NCBI GenBank assembly: GCA_036244855.1
Contig: BQKZ01001919.1
Span: 1 to 64,000 of the forward strand
From: Temnopleurus reevesii
Taxonomy: Eukaryota > Echinodermata > Echinoidea > Temnopleuroida > Temnopleuridae
Length of the DNA stretch: 64,000 nt
Direction of reading: 5' to 3'
In this document: positions 48,251-61,000 of the stretch, piece after piece
Position numbering within the stretch: position 1 is the first letter of the stretch
Layout: each line of letters starts with the position of its first letter
Translations under genes and position numbers: made by a program
Notes under the pieces: model-generated
The model's database searches: none
What the model saw: the letters and a program-made list of their open reading frames with translations, nothing else
Told to the model about the DNA's origin: nothing

Positions 48251-48335
48251 CTTGTGAAGGACTTGAGTTTGAGTTCGATGGACTTGTGTCGTAGGCAGAG
48301 TCTTGTCAGCGATGCTCCAAGCTCCTTAGATGCAC
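48251..48335 (-). CDS. MTSS1: MTSS1 I-BAR exon (GASKELGASLTRLCLRHKS)
   Basis: This 85-bp exon reads GASKELGASLTRLCLRHKS followed by IELKLKSFT. It matches the family segment around GGTREIGSALTRMCMRHRS in human. A pyrimidine-rich acceptor (CTGCTACAG) lies at 48336 and up, and a GTATAC donor follows 48251. The exon starts with two bases of a split Gly codon and ends with two bases of a split Ser codon; both phases fit the neighbouring exon and the family. The upstream exon is not visible. A decayed partial copy lies just downstream at 48.0 kb. Confidence 0.92.
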
Positions 48336-51300
48336 CTGTAGCAGGGAGATAAAAGTGAGGGTCATTGTTAGATACATGTCATCAATGTAAAACATCATCA
48401 TATTTGTAGATTTGACATAAAAATCAATTTGTTTACAGGGAATTACCTCTGGTAGATTTTTCTTCATACCGACTTGTACATGTAAGCAGATTGTAAATCA
48501 TGACAAAATAATATATAAAAAAAGAATTGTGCTCTTAATTTGAGAATAATGATAACAAAAACAATAATAAGAATAAAACGAAGATCTTTTAAAGTGCACT
48601 TTCTATCCTAATTAGATTCTCAATGCGTTCAGAGAAAGCAATATTTCATATTACATTGTACTTTAATTTTGTTTCTCAGATCTATATCCATCTAAGACTA
48701 AATGCTTTGTTTATAACTTACATTTTGTTCACATTCATTTACAAGATTTTTCAAAATGTTCTCCTTTGCAAAAGGATATAGACCTACTACATGGTGCATT
48801 CCCTAAAACTGAACACTGCGGGATGCATTTGTACAAAATATATATAAGAAAAAAAATTAGCGCATGGATTCACGATCACGCTCCGAAAGGCAAGCTCAAT
48901 CTCTTCAGTTTCACTCTAAATAATTGAGGCATGAGTAAGGTGTATCTGTCAAAACCTGTCTACTTCAGCAATGTTTCGATGCAAACGAGACACAAGTATC
49001 GGAGACGTACTGGCATTTCGGCGCGTTTTAAATAGAAATGGATGACATTAAAAGTGTTCAATCATTTAGTCTTGATTACATTCACAGAAAGCTGCAGTGA
49101 AATGGAAATAAAGAAATGGCTTGGAAATGGCAAATTATTCCATCTTAAATGTGAGGGCTAACTGTAGCTCTGTGTATTTTCATTCTTACAGGAAAACCTG
49201 CATATACAGTAAACCAAAATTAATCAAATTTTATTCTGTGAAATTTACAACAACGATCTGGTTAGTCTGGTTAAAAAAAATAACCTACATCATGAATAAC
49301 TACATGATTTTTTTCTAAATAAAGAATATAGAATGAACTATTCCTTTAATTGATTGAGTTCCCTTACTTTCCATATAAATAAACAACAAATTGTTCCACG
49401 ACTCATGATTTGTAACCATTCAGAAAAAATTGCAGTACATGTAAGATCAAAGAGGAAATCAAAATTCATAACCTTGTCAAAACCAAAAGTGAAATTGATG
49501 CCAAGATAACACTGAGCTTTCCCCTATCGCCATGCATACAATCTTATGTCAGTCAAAGGATTACATAGAACAGTTTCCAAACAAGCCTCACTCTATGCTG
49601 CCCCAGGGCATGTAAATGACCCAAAACACAGACTGTCTACTGTTTATTACTAGGTCTGGATCTAATCAGTGAGTCTTTCTATATAGACCTCATTACTATG
49701 AATTAAACACAGCAGCGCAGTTTAAAGTTGTCAGACTTCTTGAAAATGCTATGATTATTCTGCTTGGTTTAGAAAATACAATCTGCTCTTAACAATTCCA
49801 CCACCCCCATGGACATTGTATTCCTATTACTCTATTGCGATACAGTATACTGCATTCATGGAAGTCTGATGTGATCATGGTGGTATGATACACTTTTCAG
49901 AATTAAATATAAACAAATTTTTTTTGCATTATAGCATTTGGAATTGTACAAGGTTTGTATCTCGAACCACCCCTTAGTTGTTACTGCTGCTTTCAAACAG
50001 ATATCTGAATTTGCATTAATAGGCAAAATAAATTAATGTACATCTGTAAAATTTTGCCTAAATATCTGCCATATGAAGTAGTCCCATCAATATATCTCCA
50101 ATCTTTGGATACAGAATTGTGGCAAGGCAATTTCCACCTTGGTCCAATGTAAAAAGATGGCAACATGCAGCGTACTACCCTAATGACTACAACTTCTGAA
50201 GGTTCCGAAGGTTCAACAGTGTCTGCAGTACAAGACTACACCTATCAGACTCCAGGGAACTCCCCAGGACTGACCTGAGCGTGACCTTAAATGACCTAGA
50301 TGAGGTCATTGAAAGCAATCTACACCTGTAGTAATTTGACTGATATGAGGATCCAACTCTTCCTTCTCAGGCCCTGGGAGAATGATTTATGACCCTCAAC
50401 ACCAACCAGGTATAAAGATCCATGTACAAACTCTGCCTCTGGGTAGACATTCAGGATGATATTACTGAACATGTACAAATGCAGGAGACAGCTTCATATG
50501 ATGGCATCTTGTATGGGTATGGATGCACATCATTATGAATAATTTACAAGGCATTACATTTGACCAATGGACCAAATTGGTTTCAAATCACTGCAAGCTG
50601 ACCCAATGTAAATGAGATTGTTTATATCTGTATGAATTCTCATATTATGTTTTTCTTTACAAATACAATTTTCAACCAAGGTCCAATATTTCTTTGAATA
50701 ACCAAATGCAAATATTTTTAATGTCATAAGATATAATTTCACCCAAATAATTTCAGTTATTGATGTCTCTCGCTCATTGTACATCCTGAAAAGTTTAACC
50801 ATTCTGAAGTGGCACAACTAGAAAGTAATCCCCAACTTATTTTGTGAAATGTTTTTACAAAGATCCCTTTCAAAACTGTAAAGCATATTGAAATATACTT
50901 CAGAATATTTTAAGTACTAAATTGACTTTGCATATAGCCAATGGATATGCAAAAACGTCTCTGAAAGTTCAGTATTTTTCCATCAACTTCTTTTAGACTT
51001 CCATACATATACTTCATTTCACCCTCTCATTCTCTCTTGGTCAATGTTCAAATTTGTATTTCTGCCTAAATGATTAAACATTATGCCTCCAAGAAGCTTG
51101 AGGTCTACTGCCTTCCATTAAACATAATGCACGCTGAGTGATTTCCAATATACCCAGCTGGATGGCAATTTCCCATTTCTTAACTTTCCTTTCTATTTCA
51201 CTTTTCAATCTCTCAACTTCCCAGGCTTTTCCCCGTTCGTTCTTTTGTCTACGGATCTCATGATGTGAAAGAAGTGGGATTATTTTTCATTTAACTTTTT

Positions 51301-51502
51301 CCATACTTTGTTGGTGAGTTATTTTTAGATAATGGTTCGTGTACATCTGTTTCCCATACTATATGTAGGCCTATGTGTCTGCAAATGGTCAGGAATCCTG
51401 TAGTAAATGAAAAAAAACTGTCTTGCAAGCAAGTGTGGTTCAAGAAATCTTCCAACTGTATACAGAGAGAAACATAAATTAATTTCATTTCACTCAAATT
51501 TA
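48336..51502. other. Intron, no feature recognised
   Basis: I looked on the minus strand for the missing I-BAR exons (AFQKVAD and FQ.II.D segments) and did not find them. Confidence 0.5.
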
Positions 51503-51689
51503 CAGTCAAATCTGTCTATAGTGGCCATCCAATGGAAACCAAAGGAAAATGGTCACTGTACAACATAGACAGGTGAGCTTTATAGACAGGTTCTATTACA
51601 CAAAATTTCATCTAGAGGGAACAAATTTAGGTGGCCACTGTAAACAGAGGGTCATTATACACAGGTTGCTGGCAAGACAGGTTTGACTG
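51503..51689. mobile_element. Tc1/mariner-type MITE, TA target site
   Basis: It starts CAGTCAAATCTGTCTATAGT and ends GACAGGTTTGACTG with TA on both sides. The core has GTGGCCA words as in 5135-5221. Confidence 0.85.
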
Positions 51690-54600
51690 TATTCTCTTTA
51701 TACCAGAATATTAACAGTCCAAACATGGCTCATAAAGTTGACGCAGAAACTGTTCGGTCTTTCTCCAAGGTACTACTTAATAATGCATCTCAAATTGATT
51801 CATACCAGTAAATAATATTCATAAAAACACTACACAATTATCCTGCTCATAAATTAGTTTTATTGCTTAGATGCATAATGCATGCCTGAACCCAGCATAA
51901 TAATTTCATCCTGCCATAAATATCATCCTAGATTCTTCACAAAGTTCACAGATCGCATAGTAGATGCATATATAGCATGAACACCAATTTCTACAAGAAA
52001 ATGCTTTGCATCTGTGGTGCCACCCTTACATGGTTTGTGAACAAAAGAGGAAGCAAAACATTACATTTTTCTTACAATTAGAAACTTTCCTTTACACTAT
52101 AATATAATGTAGAAGAATGTTTTTAAATGTAAAAATGGAGATGATTCTCTTGTAAAAACAAGAATTTACATTCCTCCAGCATTCTGGGAGATGCTTAAAG
52201 AAGGCTTTCCCATGCTCATTCTCTTCATCCCTATTCTCTACCCAACAATGCCTCATACCTGTCACATCAGGACATTCCGAACCTCACTCATGGTTCGACC
52301 TTTGACCTCACTACATTATGAAGTTGCCAACTTGAACGTGGAAGACCCTCCATCTTGTAACCACAATCACATGTAACACAATGCTGTGACGTGTATTGTG
52401 TGATAAGTCACAACACTCTCAAATCAGACAGAACTTGACAAAAAAAAAACTGTAGCATGTTAACATTAGATTCTGGCAAAATGCATAAATCCTTTGTAAT
52501 ATTTTCAAATTTATGTTTTGCTTGTTTGTTTTAATTTTGACAACACAGATTCCTTCCATTGTTTCATGGAAACACTCATTCAACATCCCACTGAATGAAT
52601 CTTTAGTGGCTGCAACCTCCAGACATGATATCCTTTTTGTTTGGCTTTTGTGACCTCGATTGGCCCATTGGTCATCGTAATTTCCTAAGAAGTTTCCTCT
52701 GCGTCTCTGATATAAATATCCAAATTAATGCCCATATCTCTACCCTACATATTCACAATCTCGTATAACCCTCCTCCCCCCCCCCCCCCACTCTTCATCC
52801 TTCCTCCCCTTTCCTTCCCTCCCTCACTTGCTCCACTCTCCCCAAACCTTTACTCCTAACATCCCATTGACAAAGTTATTAACCAATAGCCTCCAGACAA
52901 AATATCCTATTTGTTTTGCTTCATATTAGTCAAAAGCCATTTGATAGTCACATTTCCTTTCAACTTTCATCATTGAACCATGGTTGTAAAACTAACTCTC
53001 AAAAAACTTGCGGTTAATTTGAATAATAGGACGCCCAACCTTTCCCCAAGGTAAAGTTCAAAATGAACGATTCAATTGTAACACTGCTGATTTTGAAGCC
53101 ATTCTGAATAATATCACATTATATGATAGGATACATCGCTCATGAATCTAATTGAAATCAAAATTAATTCAACCATTTGTAGATTTATCCCTTCCTTTCA
53201 AAGAAAATGATTCATTCTAAACATCAACAGACCATTATAGTCAATGAATGAAATCATATAATCAATAATGCATACAAATTGCCACTACAGTATGAGCTTC
53301 ATATTAAAGTTATTCCTTTTAACCTAACCAGCTATCTTTTTAAACATCACTCCATTGTCATCTCCTACTTTTGATCTGTTATTTAGCAAGTAATGATCAT
53401 GTATGCAATTGATGCTTCTGATATTCAAGAAGTCCATTGCACAAGTTCATTTCTATTTTTAAAATTCAAAGCTCTGTTTAATAATAATAATAACAATAAT
53501 TGATGCATTATGTTTTCGATGAAGCAATCTATGCTGCAGAAACATAATAGTTATTGACATAATAATGCTAGACATTGAACAAAGGAATATAGGCCTGTTG
53601 TCTACAGAAAGATCTGCTGATAATGTACAGCTTAAAAGCTACTACAGACATAAGATTCAAAATTGAATTTCTTTTTTTTATTCAAAGTCTATTGTCCGAA
53701 GCGACATCATTATAACGCTGATGAACAGCATTTATATAATGACATTCAACTATAAAATCTTTCAAAAGCATTTAAAGATCTATCTCTCTGATAACATAAG
53801 CTCGATAGACTGTGTTTAACCACAGTTAAATGAGATTAATTAGATAATCTGCTTTTTAATTAAGCACTGAATTTCGATAGGAGACCCAGACAACAATTTT
53901 ATCTTTTAATGTATTTGCTTCTGAGAAGTAGGTTGTGACTAATGCTTTGGGAGATTACAAATAATCCTAAATAAAAGTTAGTTGAGCTGGCAATAAGAGA
54001 TAAGAAGTTAAGTAATCTACTTCTATTCATCTTCGGATAATAAGACAAATGTGATTCTCTGTAGTGTACTTAGGATGAAAGTAAAAAATCTCCCATTCTA
54101 AGTTGAAGGGTCTCTAATAATTTATCAAGCCACTCCCCCCAATATCGTATCTCTATCTCCTATTTATGATCAAAAATGATCAAAATGTGATTACAAATTG
54201 GTCGATCTGAAATGTTCTGGACTTGCCCCCACCCCCCCCCCCCAAAAAAAAAAAAGATAACAGAGCTAACACCCTTCTGATTCTCAACTGAATAGAAATC
54301 TGAATGATCAAAGAACAAAAGGAAATCGTGGAATCAAGGAGAAACATGGCCTAGTTGTCCCCTCCTGGATTCTTCTTTTTCTTTTATCTTTGTGTAACTC
54401 TGAAAACATTTAGTAGAATCTATGGAAAGGAACTTAATTCACTAAGAATTATATTTTACATACAACAGCGGAATGAGATACATGTACTCTACATATGCAG
54501 CGAATAATTTATGGGGATATTGGTGAAAATATGCACAAGGGATACAACACAAATAAAAGCTGATGATTTTGCACTCAACTGCTAAATTGAGGTCACAGGC

Positions 54601-55275
54601 AAGGCTCTTTGTAGCCCGCTTCCTTGAACTTATGGAGAGGTTTAATATTATAGCTTCAAATGATCCATTGAAAGTGAATATAAAATGCTGATAGTAATAT
54701 CAAATCATCATTTCAAATGATCCATTGAAAGTTAATGCAAAATGCTAATACGTTTTCTTTTTTTATGTCAAACAAAAAACAGTTTGCATATGAATCAAAT
54801 GAACCTTCAATTCCCACACATGATTGGGGGTGGGGTGGGGCTATGTCTCTTGGGGTGGCATCAAACTGTACTGTATGGTTGGTTATCAAGTGAAGAAATA
54901 CTAAGAACAGAGAAAGGGAGGGAAAATTGTGATGTTGAGCGGATCAAGTCAAATGTTAAATCATCCAATCATGAGACGGTATTACAAGCAATCATTTATT
55001 GGAGGAGAGAATTGTCTTCAAATTTTCTATTGGAAACAAGGCTAATGAAAGTTTTATTCCTAAAAGTAAAAACCCCCACATCTCAGGTAAATGTTATAAT
55101 AATTCTCAAACAGAATGATGGTACCTGATGTTGGATGGGTTTATTGTAAAATGTTGGAAAAGGGCCGATACTATGTCCATTTTCCAACACTCCTACTGTA
55201 TATGACTGAATACATAAAACAAAAGAGAGAGGGTCTGTGGTATCCTTAGAAATATAAGGCAATTTTACTTTTAAG
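51690..55275. other. Intron, no gene recognised
   Basis: Poly-C runs occur at about 52774-52790 and 54230-54242, the latter followed by poly-A. No gene seen. Confidence 0.5.
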
Positions 55276-55279
55276 TAAA

Positions 55280-55930
55280 AACTGTTCCTTCAATTCTATG
55301 ACAGGAAATGACAAGGAAATGAGGATGTTCATAGGGGAGGCGGTCATTACAAGATGTGAGGGGCTGATATTTATGTACATTTCTGGCACTCTTATATGAA
55401 TAAATCCATAGAGAAGGTAACAGGTATCCTATAGAAATATAGGGCAATTCAACTTTCAAGATGTAAATTCAATTCTATGACAGGAGAATGACAAGAAAAT
55501 GTTGACTTTGGAAGGGGTTTGTAAGAAATGTTCACTTTGGAAGGGGTTCGTAAGAAATGTTCAATGAGAGAGGGATTGATTTTAATATACGTTTCTGGCA
55601 CTCCTAGAGGAGATACATATACTTGGGTTAAGTTGATAAATGCACGACGGTACGAACGACTGGTAATCCTTTCTTGCACCCAATGACAACTCTTGGCACT
55701 GAATCACACAAGGAAGAAAGGATACCCAGTCATTCGTACAGTCGTGCGAAGATTGACACAGCTTCATGAAACACAACCTTGGTATCTTTCAAAATTTTGG
55801 GTAAAATTTTTGGCAAATTTCTTTAACGTGTAGGCCTAAACTTTTCTTTTATTCTGTGACAGGAGAATGGCAAGGAAATGTTGATGTTTGCATAGGAAGT
55901 GGGTCATACAGGAGGAGGAACCACTCTATT
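55280..55930. repeat. Tandem repeat, about 180-bp unit, interrupted by a MITE
   Basis: AATTCTATGACAGGA then ATGACAAGGAAATG recurs at about 55295, 55470 and 55850. TTTCTGGCACTC recurs at 55380 and 55589. A 33-base direct repeat (TTTGGAAGGGGTT.GTAAGA) lies at about 55506-55560. The third unit is separated by the 55622-55778 MITE. Confidence 0.75.
55622..55778. mobile_element. Related long-TIR MITE
   Basis: Inverted arms contain GCACGAC.GTACGAA.GACTGG and ATCCTTTCTT, related in layout to the 850-1015 element (GCACGACTTTA, ACTGGTATCC). It is inserted in a tandem-repeat region. The exact ends are unclear. Confidence 0.6.
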
Positions 55931-56328
55931 GTGAGGCACGCTGCCAATTAACCAAACTTCCCTCTTTTCTTACCATACTATGTTAGGAATAGAACATGAC
56001 AAAACCCCTCCCATTAACATTCTATTGCCTCCTTCAAGTTTTGTGTCAACAAGAAACATTGCAATTATTCACTGCTCGGTCTTATTAAGAAGAAAATGCA
56101 GACAAGAGCTCAAGTTCTGAGAAGTATATGTTTACAAATAAAGACAGATTTACAACTTGCATTAACAAAACTAATTGAAAAAAAATTATAAAAAAATAAA
56201 TTTAGTCATGGAATGGTGCATTTTCTTTCTTTCTTTCATTCAAAAGTATCTGCACCCCGTCATTCACATGAATGAACAACATCATCCTACTGAAGGCTAC
56301 CAGAAAGCAGCACTTTTATTACTCTAAG

Positions 56329-56506
56329 GAGATGTTGTTCAAAAGGTGATCGCAAATTGCAGTTGATCGGAACATGCTTATCAAATTCACCGTTTCATGC
56401 GTCTCTTGCTCAAAGAGCATATCATGCGTGAATGAAAATGCGTGTTACGATTTGCAACTAATTTGTAGCCGATTTGCTATCAATCGCAACTTTTGAACAA
56501 CAACCC
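56329..56506. mobile_element. MITE, diverged GGGGTGTTG family member
   Basis: It starts GAGATGTTGTTCAAAAGGTG and ends TTTTGAACAACAACCC. CTAAG at 56324-56328 and TTAAG at 56507-56511 look like a decayed target duplication, the same word as at 34881. Confidence 0.72.
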
Positions 56507-57952
56507 TTAAGTCGATTCTACATGTATATCTCCTACGTAAAATTCCCAATAGTAATCGTCTTACTTTGTCTGAATGTAATCTTGTGAACTAACAAATAAG
56601 AGATTAAAAAATCAAAGAAATTCAAATCCTTTTGAGAACAGTTATATAAACAAGCTGGAACAGATATTGCATCCTTCCTTCCCCATTTATCATTCTCATA
56701 TCAACTTATGTTCTTGTCACAGAACATACAAGATGTGGACTTGTTGATAAAGAGTGATGAAATATTTCACAACATTCTCTTTGAAAATCTCATCATTTTT
56801 TTATCTCTTTGCTTCTCTTCCTTCTTTCCATCTGACTATATCATTTCTTTTTCACCGAGATGAGGTGCATAACTGAGGTATGTCAATATAATTGTTGTTT
56901 TTAAAAGGATGCATTTTTGGATCATACAAGAATAGAATATGAATATCCCTTCATGGGAAACCTAATTGATAAATAGCAGGATGTTTTTTTATATAAACCC
57001 CTCCCACAACCTCATGGTATTACAACAATACTAACACCATTGTCTAGATCATCAAGAAATATTATGTATTAAAAATATATTATGCTTTAAGCCACATTTC
57101 ATTGGATGATATCTGTTTGAATTTTTGTTTTCTATAAAAAAAATGGAAAATTTAAACATTTATATAAATTGTACAACATGAATTCATTTAAATACTACTA
57201 TGCAAAACAAGCAATTCCTATATGTTTGTGGGGACAACACCTGTATGTTATCACATCTTCCACAATGTCTTCACATGAAGTATTGGTCAGAAAGGGAAAT
57301 TATTGGAAGGAAGTGTGTGAATACACTATGCCCACGGTCCGAATCAACGATAAATAGACAATTCCTACCATAAACAATCGCTGGCTATTTGAAGAGCATA
57401 CATAATGAAGCTGTCAGGATAAGTTACTCTGATAAATTGCAGGAAGGAGAACGCATGTTTGTAGCATTGCTCTTTTTAACAGCTGATTGCTTCTGATTTC
57501 TAACATCAGGATCCTCATGATTCTCAAAATCATTACATATTAACATTGATTGCTCCTGAAAGGTGAAATTATTTGATGATTTCCTAGAGGTAATTAAAGG
57601 AAAGGTGTAAAATCAAACTATTCCTAAATTCTCCTTTTGTCTAAACTTTGCTTTTTATTGAGAAGAGAATAATCAAATTGAGGTATGATTTCAAATTTTG
57701 AAATAACAGAGTATAATTGCAAATATCATTATCACTTGTGACGTCCTAAGTTGGCAATGTTTTAGAAGTTTTCTATTGTTTAAAATTTCAACCTGAATTG
57801 TATTCCATTACAAAATGTAGAAATCACTAAATTGGATATCTGTTTATATTCATGAGCTGACTGCAAGGATACAAACAAAGTGTCATATCTAATTTTGAAA
57901 ACACAGGTAGCAGGTGAACATGCATCTTGACCCATATCATACAGAATTCTTA

Positions 57953-58030
57953 TCACACACCAAGGTCAAGTGTGCTTTGTATTCTTGGAGCATTGGCTCT
58001 TACGTACTCCTCGTACTCCTCGAGAGATAG
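57953..58030 (-). other. Unassigned exon-like segment with stop
   Basis: After a strong acceptor (TTATCAATCTTCATTACAG) the frame reads LSLEEYEEYVRANAPRIQST then LDLGV and a stop, 26 codons. It looks like a protein C-terminus but I do not recognise the family. Read instead to GACCTTG|GTGTGTG it would end in phase 1, the phase needed by the 48.3-kb exon. Its residues, however, do not resemble the expected AFQKVADMATNTR segment of I-BAR proteins. Confidence 0.3.
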
Positions 58031-61000
58031 CTGTAATGAAGATTGATAACAACAAATGATATAATTATATCATCGTGAATGAATCGATCATGAATAAATG
58101 AATATATTTTTTTAATATAAATGTATGTGAAAGGAATTTCTATCTAGAGTTCCTTTTAATTTTAAGGACTCATATATATCAAAATATATCAAATTATATC
58201 AAGTGTGCTTTAATTGGTCTAAAATATGAATTTACAGTTTCAGAGAAACAAACCACACATATCTGAAGATCCTACTATTTAACCATAAATATTCTATTTT
58301 CAGGGTAACAGTCCTATTCTCACCATATGTAAACTACCAACACTATCTTGAGGAATTAGGAAACCTATTCGTCCATTAAAAGTATAGTTAAAATTGAAAA
58401 AACCTACTAAATGGCAGGTCTGCAGTCTAATGTTATGGATATCTTGAAAAACAATATTGTACAAGAAGTACAGACAAGATTCAAAATACCTCTGCTAAAG
58501 GTGCATCGCTTGCTCACAGTCTCCAGAAAATTTATGAAGATATGTGAACCCCTGGGAAGATGACAAATAATTAATGAAGACATGGCAACCAACAATGGTT
58601 ACTTGCGGTACTTAAAAACAAACCCTGGTGATTCCAGTCTGTTAATAAAAAAGAATCGTGCCAAAAACACAAAAACCTGGTGGGTAATTCTGCAGTCACA
58701 CAGACAAGTCAGACAACAGTAGACCATAGCAATTTGTAGACCTACAACAATTGCACACTGAAACTCTTTGTGGATACTTACAGCATGTTCAAACGGTAAA
58801 AAAGTGCAAAATGGTATAGAAACATTGTATACGATGCAAAAATGGTTCTAAACATAAACTAATGATACAATGTATCGTAAAATAACTACGCATCAATAAA
58901 ATTCCTACACAGTTTGGTTGAAAAACACGTCTTAACAGTCAGTCAGTTATGCTCTTTTCTAACCTGCGTTTCATCTGAACATGAGATTCAGTTTTGAGGT
59001 GAGACTGCAGTATGATGAACAAAAAAGCACTTCACTGTGTCAAGTTTAATTTCCCTCATAAATCATCAACATGCAAAGAAGATGCCATATTCTAAAGTAG
59101 GGCTTTGGGAGGATAGAGTGTATACAATTTAGTAATGAAAATTTATCAAGTCTAGTCACTTTAGAACACTTTTCTTTTACAGTTTATTGTCTCCCGCACA
59201 AAATTGAACGCCAGACTCTATTACACACCTATTATAAATCCCTTCCTAAAACCAAGTACCCTTTTGGATTTCACAGAATTTATCAAGATAAATGAAGTGG
59301 TCATTTATGGCCTAACCTTTGAACATTCCAATGGCAATGTACTTTAAGATCACTAAAAAAGCACTCATGTATTTTTGGATGGTATGAATATTGACTCTGA
59401 CACCTCTTTGATGCTATTCTACAGCCAAGGGTCTGAAAAGAAGTGCTCCAGAGGGGTGTTTGAAGAGATAATAATGTGCATTGCTTGACAATGAATTTCA
59501 ATGTTTACACTGCATTACTGTGTACATTAGAACAGACCGTAGGCTCCCCAGATATGAATGTGGTCTAGACGTGAATCACGATTCCTTGAAGAGGCCAACA
59601 ATGCATTACACAATCACCGTCATTACACATGCTCAATATACTACTAAGCAACTTAATTACCATGTTAAGTGACCAATTTTAATTTCATTAGAACTGGAAA
59701 AAATACCAACTCATATTGCAATATATTGTATCTCACTCCCATTTAAATCATCTGCATTCACTTCTTTATCCAAAATTGCTCACACAAATCACTGACAATT
59801 ATCTGTGGTCATGCAATACACACATTCACACAATTCACACAATTAGCATTAAGTGTTTGTCGACTCATTAACTGGTTATGTAACAGCTGGTCACTAATGA
59901 CATTACGCTATTAGTAATCCCTATCATGTATGATGATGTTCACTTCTACCAAGGCTCCTACACCTGCCCCCCCCCCCCTCCACACACACCCTTCCCCTCA
60001 CGCCGAGTCATGGAATACTCACAACATCCCCCTTCCCTCCTTGGGGTGAATCATTTATACAGAATCGCTTCTAAATGATGCTTCAGGAGAATATACGATA
60101 CAGTGTATGATTGATGAAACATGTATGCCCATAAGATTTGTTATTATGTGATGCAATAGTTGGCCATTTGGGAAGACAATGAAAAGAGAGACCTCGAGCT
60201 AACACCACTATTTTTGTATTCCTTTTTATTTTACTTCATAAAACATTTATTCTACTGTTGAACAGATATCAGTGGAAGGATTTCTTCTATTCCTAAAGTC
60301 AATTTCAAGAAATAAAAATTTGGGAGAATTGACCTAACCACTGCAGTTGTGTGTATACATGCTTTATTTGATATACTTTGTAGGCTTCATTTAATCCAGA
60401 CCAAACTATTTTAAAGAACTTTTCTCCAGAAATCAAATTTCCAATCTACACAAACCCATCAATCAAGTGGGATTACAAGTTGAATTAAAGTCAGCAAGAA
60501 CCCGTGTCCTACTTCACACAAAACATGTGCGTATGATCCATGTTTGCTTGCCTTTGAATCAGCTATAAGAACCAACAATAGCATGAAAAATTGAGAATAA
60601 ATATTATGAAAAGTTTGAAACAGAACTTATGGACATAGACAGTTACATGTAAATAGTGCGAGATAGGGCATATCAATAATTTTAATACCAAAGGGCAGCT
60701 GGAAAGTTTCATTTCTGTCGACATATATGTTGTTCAGTTATCCTCTGAGAATTTAATGAATTACAAAGGACAGAAAAGATGTAAAACTGCATTATAATTT
60801 GAGTAAATATAAGCAATTTCGTGGCTATAGGTTTTTTATGATGAAATGATCATTAAATACACCATGTACAACACTGTATACAGGGGGTGTACGTGCATTT
60901 CAATGTAATGTGTTGAAGAGGGCTTATTAATTTTTAATCAACCTAATTGTTTTGTCCAGCCAGTTGGAGCATACCTGCATGCATTTATAAACACAATGAT

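Larger units (their letters stand above)
11971..48335 (-). other. MTSS1: MTSS1/MIM-like gene, partial (10 coding exons)
   Basis: This is the gene-level entry for a metastasis-suppressor-1 orthologue. The exons join in consistent phase to about 952 residues plus stop; human MTSS1 is about 760. The order of parts matches the family: I-BAR helices, a Ser-rich linker, Pro- and Gln-rich segments, and a WH2 motif at the extreme C-terminus. Family members bind PI(4,5)P2 membranes through the I-BAR dimer, bend them outward and bind G-actin through WH2. The extra length comes from poly-Ser and poly-Gln tracts in the last exon. The exons for roughly the first 70 residues (the helix with FQ..I and the AFQKVAD-type segment) were not found up to 64,000. 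MTSS2 is the vertebrate paralogue; an invertebrate would normally have a single MTSS gene. Confidence 0.93.

Noticed and set aside
54742..55128. 128-residue open frame on the plus strand
   Set aside because: No recognised domain, AT-rich composition like its surroundings, and no clear splice or start context.
58489..58553. Exon-like segment on the minus strand (GSHIFINFLETVSKRCTFSR) with CTTCCCAG acceptor and GTATTT donor
   Set aside because: It ends in phase 1, which would put the 58.0-kb segment out of its good frame. No family was recognised, so it is probably chance.
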